Shown here piece by piece: positions 50,098 through 62,700 of a stretch of DNA of 64,000 nt. A program made the position numbers and the translations under genes. Below the pieces are notes generated by a model that did not search any database, was not told the origin of the DNA, and saw only the letters and a list, made by a program, of their open reading frames with translations. The DNA lies in NCBI GenBank assembly GCA_930367205.1, contig OV884015.1:3472001-3536000 (forward strand), read 5' to 3'. The stretch comes from Acanthosoma haemorrhoidale. Taxonomy: Eukaryota > Arthropoda > Insecta > Hemiptera > Acanthosomatidae. Within the stretch, counting starts at the first letter, position 1. Every line of letters starts with the position of its first letter.

Positions 50098-52812
50098 TCA
50101 AACTGTCACACCGACTTCTCCTAAAATATCGGACAGTCTTTGCAAGTATTTCTGTGAGTTACTGTGATCGACTTGGTCGACATAGGTGCGACTAATCAAC
50201 TGTAAGGCGTTAATATACTCCAACTCAGAAAATTCAGGTCCCTTTTCTAAAACTTGGTTTAAAATGTCTTCTTGGGACACAAAAAACAGCTGGAAGTATC
50301 TTCTAGCATGATCTAAAGCTACTTCTCTTGTCATTGTTATATTGCTAAGAGTCTGTTGTAACGTAAAAATATTTCTGCACATTTTGTGTATAGCACTTTC
50401 GTCAATTTTGTCTAAATACTGGGCAGAACTCATCAATATTTTTGCAATTAAATGACCAAGACCTTCAAAAATATACTTGCATTTCCTCGGCTGTAAGCTT
50501 GGTGACAGTGCTTCATCCACAGAAACTAAAACTCTGCTGAGATCTAGCACTTTGGGGTCGGGATCTTGAGAATTATCTTTGCTCTTACCCGTTGCAAAAC
50601 CTCTTGGAAGTAAATAATGAAAACACTGAACACGTATTTCCAGATGGAGGACTAACAAGCAGGTGTTTGCTAAGTCTTCAAATTCTTCAGAAAGGTTGCT
50701 CAAGATAGTTATGTATTTACTTAAACTGTTTGATTCTGTTGGATTTTCTTGAATTTTTTTTTTTATATTAACATTTATTTGGAGAAGGTGAAATGCAAAC
50801 CATTCCATACTCTCTTGCAGTTGAGCAAGACACTTGAGTTGCATCGGATCAGATATAATTTCGTGAGGCCCGATTCCACCTTCCCCAAGGTTACTTGCTA
50901 AGATTTCTGCTTCTTTGATATTTCTCTGTCTAACGTCTTCAGGGCTTTCTTCTTCTGTAGTATCTTCTCTTTTCAAAGGTCTTGCAGAATGATAAAAGGA
51001 TTTTTGAGCTTGAAGATCAATCCAATTGGGCAATGTCTTCAAAAACCTACTGATGTCTTCATCTTTTAACCACGCAGCACTGCAAAGTCTTTTGTCTTCA
51101 GGTTCAGGCTGAATAATGCCTCTGTAAGCTGCCGAGCATGTTTCCACAAAATTCTTTATATGATTTACTAAAATTTCTAAAACTTGGATTTTATGCCTAG
51201 GAAGAGAATCTAGCAAGGCTTCAAGTTCTTTAATGGCGATGCTGACTTGATATGTACTGTGCAGTATGGGCTTGAGAAGACCTATTTGAGAAACTTCTGT
51301 TGGAGTGATCGGAGAACGCCAAGCGTTAGTCAACTTGGTAGCTGTTTCTATTTGAACAGATATTCGTGCATGTTCTCGACCTATAAAGGCATCCTTCACA
51401 TAATTGTTAACAAAAATATTTAAAGTACACGGTTTACTGGTAGGTAAAGCTGTCTCAATTTCATCAATAAATTTCTGAAGTGTTTTGTAAACAATAGTTA
51501 TGTTGAACGGGTCTGGTGAACATATTAATATTTTTCCACGCTGTTTGTTTTCAGACAAAGCAACAGCAGCTTGCTGTTCCTTTGAGAGGAAATTAACATT
51601 GGATGAATATTCAAACTTAAACAAAGGAAATTTCCTAGATCTTTGTATCCTCCTTCTGACAAAAAATGAAGAGATATCCGCCGACTGATCTGGGTAACCA
51701 GGGGTAGGAGATGGGTCATTTTCTGCATTCTGTATATCTAGATAATCAGTCAGTAGAACTTGTAAGACAGTTTGAATTGTACTCCAAATATCAGAAACAG
51801 TGATTGATGGTAATGTTATTTGACATTTTTTTGAGACATCTCCAAAAGCGTTAAGTAAAGATTTAAAACGACCAGCAATCTTTTTTAATTGATCGATCAG
51901 TACTTCAAGGAGTTTTATTAACGGGTGACTGTTAGATGTGTTAGTGACCACTGCTTTCGATACAAGATTTACAACATTCAAAATCTCATCTTGCATTCTA
52001 CTTTTGATAGATTCCACAGACACATCAAGTTTACCGAGCAAACCAAGACATTCGACAAGCACACTCAATTCGTTTTCATAACAGACATTATTGGCTTTTT
52101 CTAGAGAATTATACATGCTAGATGAATCCAATATCTTTTGTCGCCACCTGAACTTTTCTCGAGATAAAAGTTCTTCCTTTGTTGAACAGTCTAAAGTTTT
52201 TATTGGTTCAAAATATATAATAAGTGAAATTTCTTTAAGTAAGACTTCATATAATTTTTCTTTTTTCAATTGCAAATCAGTCTTAAGCTCATTGAGTGCT
52301 TCTACGCCTTCTAAATCACCATCACCAGCATTGAGTGCCAAAACTAAAATTTTAGTAGCGTTAAGATAATCCTTGCTGGCCAAAAAATGTGCTAGTTTTG
52401 AAGGAACTTCTTTCAATTCCTCAATCTCATCAAGTAACTGTAAAACATGTTTATGTTCAACGCCTTCAAACCATAATTTTTTCAGCTCATCTCTTCTGCA
52501 ACTTAATAAAGTTTTACAGGCAATTAACATCTCTTTTATACAACATAGCTTGTCTCTTGTAGTGGTAATAGTTGTTGATGTTTGCAAAAACAATTGCATA
52601 ACCTGCTCTAAATCTTGTTTATGGATACTTACCAATTCATTAAGTCGTTGATCACACTTTTTATATTCTCTCTCTAGTTTGGCTTTTTCCCTATCCCTTT
52701 GTTCATTGGATTCACTAGCAGATAAAGTACGAATAACTGCCATTAAAAGTCCACTTGTTTCTTTAGAGTTCTTGACCCCACGCGGGGGTTTGGTAGGTGA
52801 TATCGGATCCAT
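50098..52812 (-). CDS. Sec8: Exocyst complex component 4 (Sec8), single exon
   Basis: Subunit of the octameric exocyst that tethers secretory vesicles to the plasma membrane. The protein is 904 residues from the ATG at 52812 (MDPISPTKPPRGVKNSK). The open frame upstream has no ATG, so a longer start is rejected. The N-terminal TKPPRGVK...SGLLMAVIRTLSAS, followed by a long charged coiled-coil (KAKLEREYKKCDQRLNEL), is characteristic of Sec8, as is the helical-rod body rich in Leu and Lys/Glu. It ends LSDILGEVGVTV, close to the expected full length. There is no intron at all, while exportin-1, bdl and GAK beside it are heavily split. It sits head-to-head with GAK. Either a naturally intron-poor gene or an old functional retrocopy would explain this. 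Confidence 0.93.
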   Translation of the reverse strand: MDPISPTKPPRGVKNSKETSGLLMAVIRTLSASESNEQRDREKAKLEREYKKCDQRLNELVSIHKQDLEQVMQLFLQTSTTITTTRDKLCCIKEMLIACKTLLSCRRDELKKLWFEGVEHKHVLQLLDEIEELKEVPSKLAHFLASKDYLNATKILVLALNAGDGDLEGVEALNELKTDLQLKKEKLYEVLLKEISLIIYFEPIKTLDCSTKEELLSREKFRWRQKILDSSSMYNSLEKANNVCYENELSVLVECLGLLGKLDVSVESIKSRMQDEILNVVNLVSKAVVTNTSNSHPLIKLLEVLIDQLKKIAGRFKSLLNAFGDVSKKCQITLPSITVSDIWSTIQTVLQVLLTDYLDIQNAENDPSPTPGYPDQSADISSFFVRRRIQRSRKFPLFKFEYSSNVNFLSKEQQAAVALSENKQRGKILICSPDPFNITIVYKTLQKFIDEIETALPTSKPCTLNIFVNNYVKDAFIGREHARISVQIETATKLTNAWRSPITPTEVSQIGLLKPILHSTYQVSIAIKELEALLDSLPRHKIQVLEILVNHIKNFVETCSAAYRGIIQPEPEDKRLCSAAWLKDEDISRFLKTLPNWIDLQAQKSFYHSARPLKREDTTEEESPEDVRQRNIKEAEILASNLGEGGIGPHEIISDPMQLKCLAQLQESMEWFAFHLLQINVNIKKKIQENPTESNSLSKYITILSNLSEEFEDLANTCLLVLHLEIRVQCFHYLLPRGFATGKSKDNSQDPDPKVLDLSRVLVSVDEALSPSLQPRKCKYIFEGLGHLIAKILMSSAQYLDKIDESAIHKMCRNIFTLQQTLSNITMTREVALDHARRYFQLFFVSQEDILNQVLEKGPEFSELEYINALQLISRTYVDQVDHSNSQKYLQRLSDILGEVGVTV

Positions 52813-53792
52813 AATCAAAATTATTCACTATTTGACAGATGACAAAATAATGGCTTTGAGGGGAAGTCTATTGATGATTTCTGCCCAGTCAGGTAACATC
52901 ATACTCATATCCTTTCTCATTGTTTCTCTACCGCTCCAATAAGTTACATTGTCAATCCTCAGCTCAAAATAATTTATTTCACTGTGCATTTTAACTATAG
53001 TGGCACAAAAGAAATTTTGTATTCATTATCAAAATTAATAGGAATATTTATAACTCAAGTGTTCTTGTTTAACTAATGTTGCAGTATCTGATAAGACACA
53101 ATCAATGATATCTTTCAATATGAAGATAGAGGGAAGAAGTTTGTTGGCAGAGAGCAGTCAGTTTCAATTACGGCCAAGAAGATGCATAAACAATAAATAC
53201 TGCACTGCATTAAGTAAATTCTAACAAACTTAAATGTAATTAAACAATAATTTAACAAGTAGGAAACACTACTGTAACCTTTTTGACAGGTTACCAATCA
53301 ACCACTGATAAAAACATCGATTCATTCTTCACTTCAATATTATTAATATTATAACTAATTTGTTTCGTCAATTTAGTTAATTATTTTTAAAACAATAGTA
53401 TAAAAATTTAAGTATAAAAAATTACCTTTTTAGAGGTAATAAATGTTATTTTGAATACATACGTAGGAAATATTAAATTTATTTACTAGGGACCTTCTTC
53501 CTAAAATTGATACAAACCTTAAATTTAATTAATTAAAACAAAGAAACCTTGTTGAGTTAATACGTTAAAAATTAAATAAGTAAATAATAAAATATTTCTT
53601 ATCTTTCATTTTAGGCTGGCTGTGCTTTTCTGTGTAGATCTTCAATATTCAGTTTGAGACTGTTACTCCTGTTTCCTCTGTTTACGATCTCTGCTCTTGC
53701 TTTTTTTTTCAAATTTTTTTTATCATTTAGTGGCTGTCGTTGTGATGTGACGCCGTATTTCCAAGCCTATCAGACACTTTTTTTAATTCAGC
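52813..53792. promoter_or_regulatory. Divergent promoter region of Sec8 and GAK
   Basis: 980 bp separate the two opposite-facing start codons. Near the Sec8 side there is a CCAAT box (52935-52939). On the GAK side, pyrimidine-rich DNA and a GTGACGCC string (CRE-like half site, about 53747-53754) precede the ATG by about 45 bases. The two genes may share regulatory DNA, or have two back-to-back promoters. No transcription start can be fixed by eye. Confidence 0.45.
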
Positions 53793-56700
53793 ATGTCAGA
53801 TCTGTTTAAATCAGCATTCGGTTACTTCAGTAGCAATACTTCAACGACTCTAAACAATGAATTAGTTGGGCAAACAGTTGATGTTGGAAATATAAAATTA
53901 AAAGTTAAGAGAGTGGTGGCTGAAGGTATTTAAATTTGAATTTAGCCTGCTATTTGATTTAAGAATGCTGTCAATGTCACACTTTTCTTTGTTTAGGAGG
54001 CTATGCTGTTGTTTTTGTTGCTCAGGCCATTGACAATGGCAAGGAGTATGCCTTGAAGGTTTTTTAGTTTATTTTTTACAGCCTTTATTACCAATTGGTT
54101 TTGCTTCCCATGTTTCTCATCAAAAAATTTTCATTCCAGAGATTGTTAGCTGCTGACGAAGAAGCAAACCAAGCAATTATTAAGGAAATTAATATTCTTG
54201 TATCCTTATCAAGCTTTAATAATTTTTGTGTCTTGTTTTTTTTGTGATTAAGTTAATGTTTGTTTATCTTCTATAAGATGTAGTTCACAGAAATACCTTC
54301 TTTTTATCAATCTCCCTATGTTTTTGTCTAAATTTGATTTGTACTTTCTCAAATTTTGCCAGCCCACTCATTTAATGATTCAGAATTTAATCATCTCTCC
54401 TTCACTTAAGCATATTTGTCTCATAAATGTACATAAGTATTGGCGGCCTTGATGTCCCATCTCACCCCAGTACCTCACGTTATTGAAAAGGGAAACAGGT
54501 TTACATGTATTTAATGATACATTAACACCCATTTCTAATATATTACAATTACAAAACTAAATTCATCCACTGGGGTAAGATTTTAAACATCTTGTTCATT
54601 TCTGCTTGATAAGCTTATACATTCAAAAAGAGTACAAAGATCAATATATTTAAAATTATTTTCTAAATTAAGCATAAGAAGTATAATATAACCAAAATTT
54701 CCAAAATATGATGTGTTAAAATGCTATAATATTTTGGAAGTTGTGTTTATAACGTTGTTTCTTTATATAAGTTGTATCACTGCCATAGGTTTTGCATTCT
54801 AGCTGTTTACTAACTATAGCATGTTTATGGTGCCGGCTGTGGAAGGATCCAATGAAATAACAAATCTCCTTTCTCTCCACTGTATGGTTTATTCAAGAAC
54901 AAGTTTTTTGACAGCTGTCATCTTCAGTTGTCAAAGTGAGAAGTCCTATGATAAAACCATCGACTGTGCATGCGGACACAAACTAATTCAATCATTAATA
55001 AAACATATTTAAAAGTGCTCAACTGCATTAAGTCAGAAATGGTTCATCCATTTTATGTATTATGCTCTAAAAGATTTGATACATAGATTAAAAATTAATA
55101 AAAAAACAAAAATACATTAATCATATGGTTTTTAACCCAATTGATGTATGAAAAATTTAAAACATGTAAAATTCTTTGTTCTAAGCCAAAGAGTAAACAG
55201 TGGTTGATATTAATTTACCTCTACGACTGGCTTTATGCACGGAGGGGATAGGCATTGGCGCATTCACCATTTCTGTTCATATTGTCTGATGTTAGGGAAT
55301 CTAATTTAATTACTATGCTTTCCAGGCTGTTGATTATATTTGATTTACTAATAGATTTTGTTGGAAAGATATATTTATATCTCTGAGAATAATATATTTA
55401 TTGTTTAGTGCAACTAAAAATTTCATATATTCCTGGGAGGTTTTTAATTACATTAAATATATGGTGGAAGGTTTCTGACATAGGTTGTGCCGCCTCTGTT
55501 AGTAGATAATGGTGTGCAAGCATGGTCTAGGCTGCCTTATTTTTTCAAGTAACTACTCATTTTTCCTTGAAAGGCTGAGGGAACCCTACCAGATCCATCT
55601 CCCTCAGAAAGAGCCATGAGTTGAACCAGGCATTAACGCCTAGGCTATGGAAATGTCATTTATACCCCACCAAATTACCTGAGCATTTAGAACTTGGCTG
55701 TACCAAAAATAATTTGCTATATTTTTCTTCTAATATTACAGGACAATATCTAACGAATAGCATAAATCATTCATCCCAGTGATGTAAAAAGTTTGTTAAC
55801 CAGTTACATATAAACTTTTATTCAGGAAAACGTTTAATTCCATTTTTAATTAAATAGAACTACTAAGTTATTTGAAAGTAATGACAAATCAGGGGGTGGG
55901 GTGCTAAAGGGCTATTGAACGAGCCGACATACAAGGAAAGTCAAAAAGTCCGGTCTGTACTTGCTTAGGTTCTACCCTCCTTGTGTTGTTCAGCTCTAGC
56001 TGCTCCAGCACTCCAGGGTAAGAAGGGACCTCTCAGTGGTTAAGAAACTAAAGGGCACTCTAGCAACTGGGGAGGTTAAGTAAAGCCTGAGTAATGAGTA
56101 ACTTCCTTGTTTGGTATTTAAATTTATCAAAGTGTTAGTTTGATTACAAAAGACGCCTTCATGTAACTTATTACAAGAAAATAGATCATTATAATTAAGT
56201 ATTCAATTGGACCAATCTGTAGATAATGGTTATTTAGTCAAAATAGTGTCCCTCCTAGTCCAAATTTGAGTGCCTAGACCATTCCTGTCATATGAAAATT
56301 GTTTTGTTAATATTATATTGTAAACAATTTTAATATATAAAAAAAAAAAAGAAGAGAAAATGAGTTACTACTTGATTATATTAGTAGCGGATTCAGATTA
56401 TAAAACAGACAACAAGGTGTACAATAACTTAGTATTGACGAGCAACAAACTTGGTAAGCCTTGTCTCTCCAAACAATGTTATACCACTGAAATAATTTCA
56501 TTTTTTCTGATGGAATTTATTTATGTAATTTTCTAATATATACTAAATAAACTAGCAATTTTTTGTGTATTCAATGTGTGATGCATTGATGAATAATATA
56601 TTAGTCATTACTTATATCTGAAATATATACATTTCCTTAATAGTAAGTCCTTATTAGAAAAAACTTTCGGGGCATCCAAATATAATACAATTTGTTGCTG

Positions 56701-59700
56701 CTGCATTTATTGACAAATCACAATCGAGCCATGGAATGTCAGAATATCTGCTTCTTACGGAACTGTGCACAGGTAAAAATAAATATCTTCCAACCTGTTG
56801 CTACTGATCCACTGGTATGATTTTGACGATGATACGATGGTAACGATTTTGAATTGCTAAAATTAATCTTGATATTTCCTTTTTATAGGTGGAACGTTGG
56901 TCGAATTATTGCAAAAGAGAGGCTCCTCGGGATTGCCACCTGAAATAATAACGAAGATCATGTGGCAGACCTGCAAGGCAATTCACCACATGCACCAGCA
57001 GACCCCTCCCATTTTCCATCGCGACATAAAGGTAATAGTACTCAACATATCTGGTATTTTCATCCATCTTGTCAAGATGCAATATGAGGGCAAGTTACGG
57101 GAAATAGGGATGACCTATAACTCATCACTTTAAATTACAGATCTAGGTAGGATAGTATTTTAACCAATAGACTAATCCATTTGAGAGCACTTTAGCAAAG
57201 TAGTTGAGGCATAAAATTCAATAAAAGTGAACCCTGAACAGTCCAACAATCGGCCATGTAGTACCTTTTTATCTGCCCCTCGGCCATGTAGTACCTTTTT
57301 ATCTGCCCCTCGGCCATGTAGTACCTTTTTATCTCCCCCTCCATGCCTCTATAATACTTGCTTCTGTTGAATTACCAAAACTTATTGACCAAGTCGAGGT
57401 GGTTCCTTCACCCCAGCCTTCTTGGGTCAGCTCCTCTAATGGAGATCTAAGTCTTCTGAAATGAATCCTTGAAGACATCACCATCCTTCCGTCTTCCATA
57501 ACTTCTCATGTCGTCCAGTCCACCATGGTACAGTTTTCTCGCTACTATTGTTTTATCTATTCTGGACAAGTGATCTAACCTTTTCTAAGGCTAAACTCTG
57601 ACAAAGAACAAAGTTGTACAGTTGTGCATTTCTTCTCATTCTGAAAATTCTCCATCCTATGTTGTTGTTCTCAGAATTATCCTTAAAATCTTCCGGAACC
57701 TTTCTACCTTGTGTGCAGCAAGTCTCTCTCACAGGTATAGGAAGGCATATGTTGCAACTTGTTTGATAAGATACTTGCAATGCCTTAGCTTAGTGTTAAT
57801 AGCATTACCTGTATAATGGAGACTAGTGAAAGTGCATAGCTTGATCTTTAAATACCATTCATCCCTTACCACATCCAGTGTACTATCTGATTCCTGCGGC
57901 TCGCCATGTAATTGAAAAGCTGGTATTGACATCATTCATTTTAGTGAGCTTTAAAGGATTCTTTTATGTACATTACAACATTTTTTGTTTGCAGATTGAA
58001 AATTTGTTACTTACCAGTGAGGGGCGTTTGAAGTTATGCGACTTTGGAAGTGCAACATGCAATGTAGTTAAGCCTGACAATACTTGGAGTGCGCAGCAGA
58101 GGTCTCTAGTGCAAGACCAGGTACTTATTCTGAACCAAAGTAAAATCTTTCCAGAATTTTATTAGAAAATGTAACCGCAACTAAACAATAAAAACAAGCG
58201 ATAAGCTGGTTAGCTAAGAGAAGTACTTTCTTGAATATATGTTACAATTTCAAATCAATTAGATAATTTTAATGACTGTCATTGTAGAACGTATGGACAG
58301 ATAAAAAAAAACACTGACAAGGAAGGACGATTGTATTGCATCTGTTTTAAATCATCTATCTCACTTAACAGATCCTATGAAAATAAAACATTAACATTTC
58401 TAAGAACTTTAATCCTGTTCTCCTGCTAATTATTAAGTACCATTTATGAATGTGGTAAACCAAATAAAAAATATTAACATATTCCATGTGTTATCTTGCA
58501 GATATCACGGTGTACCACACCAATGTACCGAGCCCCCGAGATGCTGGACACATGGGACAACAGAGAGGTGGGAGCAGCCGCGGACTGCTGGGCTCTCGGC
58601 TGCCTCCTCTGCCTTCTCGCCTACCTCAGGCATCCCTTTGAAGACTCATCCACTCTGCGCATCATCAATGCCAACTACTCTCTTCCCCCTGGAGACTCCC
58701 AGTACAAGCCCTTTCATCTAATCATTGGTAACCATATATCCATGCACTGAACAGGAAGTAGTATTTATTATAGTTTCTGTGGAATGAAAGAGGGTTCGTT
58801 GAATTATTACTAATCCTTATAATAATAAAAATATAGTTTTCTATTTTATTCAACAAGACAAATTTATTAGTAGCAACCACTTAGTCTCTTTTTTCTTTCC
58901 TTGCTAATTACCAATCATGGCACCACAAAACCTTTTTTCTCAAACTTTTCAAGCAGTAGTGATTTTATAATTTGCTGTTTTACACAATTCCTCTGGTGTA
59001 AATTTTAATAATAATTGATGTAAGAGATAAAATAGCGACTGGTATTCTATCCTGGGACCTTCTGTTTTCGATAGTACAGAAAGAAATTTTGTTATTAGCT
59101 TTTGCCTGAACATTATTAATTTGTAAAATTATTGTTAAATTTTTCACATCTTGTAAGTTTAGATAGTAGTTATTGATTAATAACCGGTGAATGATGTTTT
59201 AGATGGCTGCTTAGTTGCGGAACCTGAAAGGCGACTTACTCTTCCTCAGATTTTGGACAGGCTTGCATCAATAGCAGAAACCCAAGTCATTAACCCCAAT
59301 GAGCCTATACCATTTGAGAAATTGGTAGTATCTTCAGGTAATACTTTTATTATAATCAAATAGTCATTCTGCGGTTATAAATAAGGCTTAGCTTTTTTAT
59401 TTTTTCCATTTATGTTTTTATTAATTTATTGGTGTTTATTTGTTATTCGGATGCACTACTCTTTTATTTTATTGTTTTATACATGGAACTTGTAGTTGTG
59501 TAGGCCTAAACACAATTATTTCTTTGTGTAATTCATGGTTTAAACCCTTCATGTAATGTATGTAGAACTTGTATAAATATAAAATAATTAACACTAAAAT
59601 TACCGGATTTAAGTTAACAACAAACTAACTATAATTATTTCTCTATGTTTATATAAGACATATTTGCAGATGTGAGCCAAGAGAGTATAAAAGACCACCC

Positions 59701-62700
59701 GAGCCCGGTCCACGCTCCAATCAATAACAGTCCTTGTTCTCACAGCCCCGCATCTGCCCCTCCGAGGTAGTTAGTTCTAGAACATTCTACTAATATTATT
59801 GTACAGTTAATTTTAGTATGGCAGAAGCAGAGAACAACCTGCCATTGTCTACTTTTAACATTATAGCTGTCAGATTAAATAAAAGCATATAATATCATTG
59901 TGTAGATTATTTATGTATTTTTCCTTCTTGTTTACATCAAGTTACTTATCCGTTCTGTTTTTAGCCGACCTGCCCCACCTTCACATATACCTGCCGCTGC
60001 TAGTAGTGGTGGCGGCCTGTTCTCTCAAATCAGAGGAGGAGCAGGCAGCTTCCTCAAGAACCTGCGTGATACATCATCTAAAGTAGTCCAGTCTGTACAA
60101 CAGTAAGTAATATAGTCGTTCTATTATATCACACATAATTCAAATTATAATTATATTGGTAATATATTATAATGATAGCATTTTGCCTTAGCTAAAATTC
60201 TTATTCTATATAAACATTGCTAAGTTCGGCAAATGTGGGTTTTATTTTAATATATATACGGATACTTCTGCGTGTATCGATACACTAATCTATGTGATAT
60301 ACAACTGTATCCGAATATATAACACTGCAAGGCAATATATAAAGGATGTATTTTTTCTAAGCATACCTATATCCTTTTAATATATTCACCTGACTTACTC
60401 ACAAACACCACACTGTTACGCTCTTTTTGAATAATTATAGTATTTAAATTTTAGGGATGTTATCTAACTATCCAACTACTGACAGATTGACTGACAGTTT
60501 TTTTTCTTTGTGGTCCTTTGTGATTGTGTATGCTTTTTCATACCATCTTGTGCATAGGTTACTCACATTATTCTCAGACCACCCTAGCTGCTGAATCCCA
60601 TACCCGTTGTGTTACTAACTTTTGTGACAGGAAACAAAAAGAAGAGTTGTAAACCGTAAAATCCTCCAGCCCCCTAAACGAAAATCCGCAACAGATGGGG
60701 CACCCGCACCTTTGGTTGGCCTATAACCGAAAGAGGGGTTAATGGCATGCGGACAGTTGGCCTTTGACCCTCTGGCCTCAGTCCTTTAGCATTATTTAGC
60801 AATTTTACACTAGTTTCCCCATGTCGAGGGTTTAACATATAACAACATAATTAGCTGTAGTAATTTATATATAATTTAAGTAACTAATCAGGTTCAAACA
60901 TTGATCTAAAATTATAGATGGAAATACCATCTTCATTATTGGTGGATGGGCAGTTTCACTCGCACGTGGGCACATAACGGTTCCTTTACTGTGAAGGTCT
61001 TGCAAACAGAGGTTTTGGTGACGTGATAGAAAAATAAGGTGTTTCAGATCTGAATGCGTGTAAAAATACTATAAGAATACTCATCTGTTTCAGTTATTAT
61101 TATCGGGCTCTATTTTGCTTAGTGAAATATGCTGCAATTCTTAAATTAGCAAAAACTTCATGAGTTCTACAAAAAATCACTGCGTAATTAAAAAAAAAAA
61201 AAGAATGATTTAAAAAAGAAAGGGTTTGTAAGTTCTACTTATTGCCGTTTCTGTTGCAAGAATAGTGTTAGCTACAATTAACAATATTTTATTTTTTAAT
61301 TAAATGAATTTATGTCTAGTTACATAAGTGTTTCTTTGTCTGGTTTTTACATAATTAGGGATTTCACAAGGTCCTCTTATGAGCTATATTCTCTATAATT
61401 GGTGGTGAAAGAGATAAAAATACTTTCAATTCTGGATTCACATTAAAGTACTTTATTTTAAATTAAAAATGACCATTATATATACAGAGGGGTCCAAAAA
61501 AATGTATTCACTGGTTAACAGTCCATAACTTGTAAACTAATTGACGGAGTTGTCTCATTTTTGGTGAAAGTATAGCTTAAAGTCCAACAAGATATCACTG
61601 TAGGTGTTCGAAATGGTCACCATTAACATCCACACACAAACGATGCCGACGAACTACTGACCGCAACGTGTTCAGTTGGATATTTGCACATGAATGTACG
61701 ATGGATTCTCGAAGTTCATCCAATGTGCGTGGCTTTTGTCGATAAACGATGTCCTTTAGTGTTCCCCACAGGTAAAAGTCCAGAGGAGTTGCCCTACAGC
61801 ACCTCTACGGCCTATCCATCTCCCTGGTAGATTTTCGTCGAGATAAGCCCTAACACAATTGTGGTAGTGGGCTGGGGCACCATCTTGTTGAAAGTAAAAT
61901 CTTCCGTCTCCTTACAAGTCTTGGATGGCAGGTAAAATGGATGTTTGAAGCTTCTGAAGGTAAACCTCACCGTTAACTGTGCCATCAAATAAGTCAACCC
62001 ACACCACACATTTATTCCTGACAAATTCACGGCTTTATCTACATGGACGTTTGGACTTTCGGCGGCCCAGTAGATGCAATTGTGGCGATTTACTGTACCA
62101 TTGAGTTTGAACTGTGCCTCATCAGACCACATAATCATCTCTGCAAACTCTTCATCGTTGCGCACCATGTTATTAAACCACTCGCTGTACTCCATTCTAC
62201 GATCTGGGTCGTCCTCGTTCATTGCGTGTTGCAATCTTGGGATGTAGCACTTCCACTTTGCTGTCTTCAAAATTCGCCGAACACTTGAGCGACTCACTCC
62301 AGTTTCACGGACACACTGTCTCACAGACTTCTGTGGTGAGCGGGTGAATTGTTGTAACACAAGATGGGAGTTAAATGGACTTGTTACTGTTACAGGTCGT
62401 CCAGATCGTTGTTTGTGTACATCTTTAGCACAGCCTTCGGCTTCAAATTTGTCTCGAATCGTTAAACGTGTTGGTGGCTCTGTTTGATACACATTTCGCC
62501 ATTGCCGTTGAACCTCATTAATGTTTTCGTACTTAAAATACCACTTTAAAACAGACTTCCTTCATCAAATGTAAGCCTTACGCCAGCCATGTTTACTCGA
62601 GTAACAAGATACAACTAACAATAAAACACTAACTATCTGGCGACTGTCATCTGACAAAACAAAACAACGCTTGTATGGGGATTGCCGGAACTAAAAACTA

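Noticed and set aside
51500..52942. Several plus-strand open frames over Sec8
   Set aside because: Antisense shadows of a well-supported 904-codon gene.
62043..62288. Plus-strand open frame in the mariner element
   Set aside because: Antisense shadow of the transposase pseudogene.
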